From Acidobacteriaceae bacterium (GTDB lineage Bacteria > Acidobacteriota > Terriglobia > Terriglobales > Acidobacteriaceae): DNA of 7,068 bases. Made by a program: the position numbers and the translations under genes. The notes beneath the pieces were generated by a model that worked only from the letters and a program-made list of their open reading frames with translations, did not search any database and was not told the DNA's origin. Positions 6,316-7,068 of the stretch are shown here, piece by piece. The DNA lies in the NCBI GenBank assembly GCA_030049955.1, contig JASIJX010000396.1, positions 1 through 7,068 on the forward strand. The letters run 5' to 3'. Position 1 is the first letter of the stretch. Each line of letters starts with the position of its first letter.

Positions 6316-7068
6316 AAATAGAATCCGAGTTCTGGTTGCGGACGACCAACAACACATTCTGGAGGCGGTCGAGCTACTGCTTAAGCCACAGGGCATCGAT
6401 GTAGACTGCGCGCGATCGCCACAGTTGCTAATGGAGGCTCTGAGCGAGCGCGAGTACGATGTGCTGTTGATCGACCTGAACTATACGCGCGACACCACTT
6501 CCGGCAGCGAAGGCCTTGACCTGCTGGCCAGCATTCAGGAGTTTGACTCGCGGCTTCCGGTAATCGTGATGACGGCGTGGGGAAACATCGACCTGGCCGT
6601 CGAAAGCATTAAGCGCGGCGCACGGGATTTTATCCAGAAACCCTGGGAAAATGAGCGGCTGCTCTCGCTCGTCCGCATCCACGCGGAACTGCGTCAGGCG
6701 TTGCGCCGGGCTCGTCAGCTCGAACTTGAGAATCGTCTGCTCCGCGCCGAAGGCATGCCGGAGTTTGTCGCGTCCGCCCCGTCAATGCAGCCGGTACTTG
6801 AACTGATCGCACGCGTTGGCCCCTCTGATGCCAATGTGCTCATCACCGGCGAGCATGGAACGGGTAAAGAGATCGTCGCGCGCCTGCTTCACGCCGCGTC
6901 GCCGCGCGCCCGCATGCCATTGGTTGCGGTGAACGCCGGCGGTTTGCCCGAAGGAACCTTTGAAAGTGAATTCTTTGGGCATGTGAAGGGCGCTTTCACT
7001 GACGCGCGCACCGACCGCGTCGGCCGCTTCGAGCTTGCCCACGGCGGCACGCTCTTTCTGGATGAAAT
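6287..7068 (+). CDS. Sigma-54-type (NtrC-like) response regulator, N-terminal part
   Basis: The open frame runs off the right edge (about 260 codons seen). Numbered from TTG 6287: the receiver domain spans about 13-135 with the acidic pair Asp19-Asp20, phospho-acceptor Asp63 in 'LLIDLNY', Thr96 in 'VMTAWG' and Lys118 in 'QKPW'. A helical linker (about 125-155) leads into an AAA+ domain with Walker A 'GEHGTGKE' (188-195), a GAFTDA loop (235-240) where GAFTGA is usual, and Walker B 'LFLDE' ending at 260. Such proteins, once phosphorylated by a partner kinase, normally remodel sigma-54 RNA polymerase through the GAFTGA loop; the C-terminal DNA-binding domain is not seen. The loop after the phospho-Asp ('[11 protein letters not shown]') is longer than in NtrC. 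The start is unclear: TTG 6287 is the only usual start codon overlapping TolC by a small amount, ATG 6212 overlaps by 104 bases, and ATG 6431 would cut the receiver. Co-location suggests control of the exporter. Confidence 0.9.
   Translation, partial: MWRRTISTNENRIRVLVADDQQHILEAVELLLKPQGIDVDCARSPQLLMEALSEREYDVLLIDLNYTRDTTSGSEGLDLLASIQEFDSRLPVIVMTAWGNIDLAVESIKRGARDFIQKPWENERLLSLVRIHAELRQALRRARQLELENRLLRAEGMPEFVASAPSMQPVLELIARVGPSDANVLITGEHGTGKEIVARLLHAASPRARMPLVAVNAGGLPEGTFESEFFGHVKGAFTDARTDRVGRFELAHGGTLFLDE
6289..6309 (+). promoter_or_regulatory. Small hairpin holding the Shine-Dalgarno at the TolC/regulator junction
   Basis: GTGGAG (6289-6294) and CTCCAC (6304-6309) are perfect inverted repeats around a nine-base loop. 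The left arm and first loop base contain a strong ribosome site, GGAGG (6291-6295). The structure lies in the last codons of the TolC gene, so a ribosome finishing TolC would melt it. This would couple translation of the regulator to that of the channel. No T-run follows, so it is not an intrinsic terminator. Confidence 0.4.

Noticed and set aside
6312..6347. Reading the regulator directly from ATG 6312
   Set aside because: As the sequence stands this ATG is in the wrong frame: it gives M-K-I-E-S-E and not the receiver. It works only if one base is added in the A-run.
6428..7042. Overlapping minus-strand open frames opposite the regulator
   Set aside because: The + strand encodes an unmistakable receiver plus AAA+ domain over the whole region; the minus frames have no recognisable features.

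Overview
The window reads as a bacterial chromosome segment of moderately high GC. The style of the proteins points to an Acidobacteriota genome: an ADOP-type duplicated FtsX/MacB permease, a TolC homologue with a long Gly/Ala/Thr-rich insert, and an NtrC-like regulator with a 'KPW' receiver end. The phylum assignment is inferred from family recognition alone; there is no rRNA or other marker here.

Everything lies on the + strand and is packed like one operon. In order: the last 66 codons of a periplasmic adaptor (MacA/HlyD-like, 1-202); a MacB/LolD-type ATPase, NBD1 (236-961); an 853-residue duplicated permease overlapping it by four bases (958-3519); a second, divergent MacB/LolD-type ATPase, NBD2 (3566-4267); a TolC-family outer-membrane channel (about 4315-6315); and the first about 260 codons of a sigma-54-type response regulator that runs off the right edge (about 6287-7068). 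The largest gap between genes is 47 bases. I see no internal promoter, terminator, tRNA, rRNA, CRISPR array, mobile element or integration scar.

Taken together the genes make a complete MacAB-TolC-like tripartite exporter. The ATPases drive the inner-membrane permease mechanically, the adaptor bridges the periplasm, and the TolC homologue opens the outer membrane. The regulator at the end probably controls the operon or a related stress response, with a sensor kinase expected just downstream. The substrate cannot be read from the sequence; drugs, lipids, peptides or other envelope stressors are all possible.

The points that stand out are: the pairing of one fused two-half permease with two different ATPase genes, the second carrying His at the D-loop Asp position; a GAFTDA instead of GAFTGA loop in the regulator; the lack of a good start codon for the regulator, next to a hairpin that holds a strong Shine-Dalgarno and an A-run where one base would restore a perfect start; and paired periplasmic cysteines in both permease halves.
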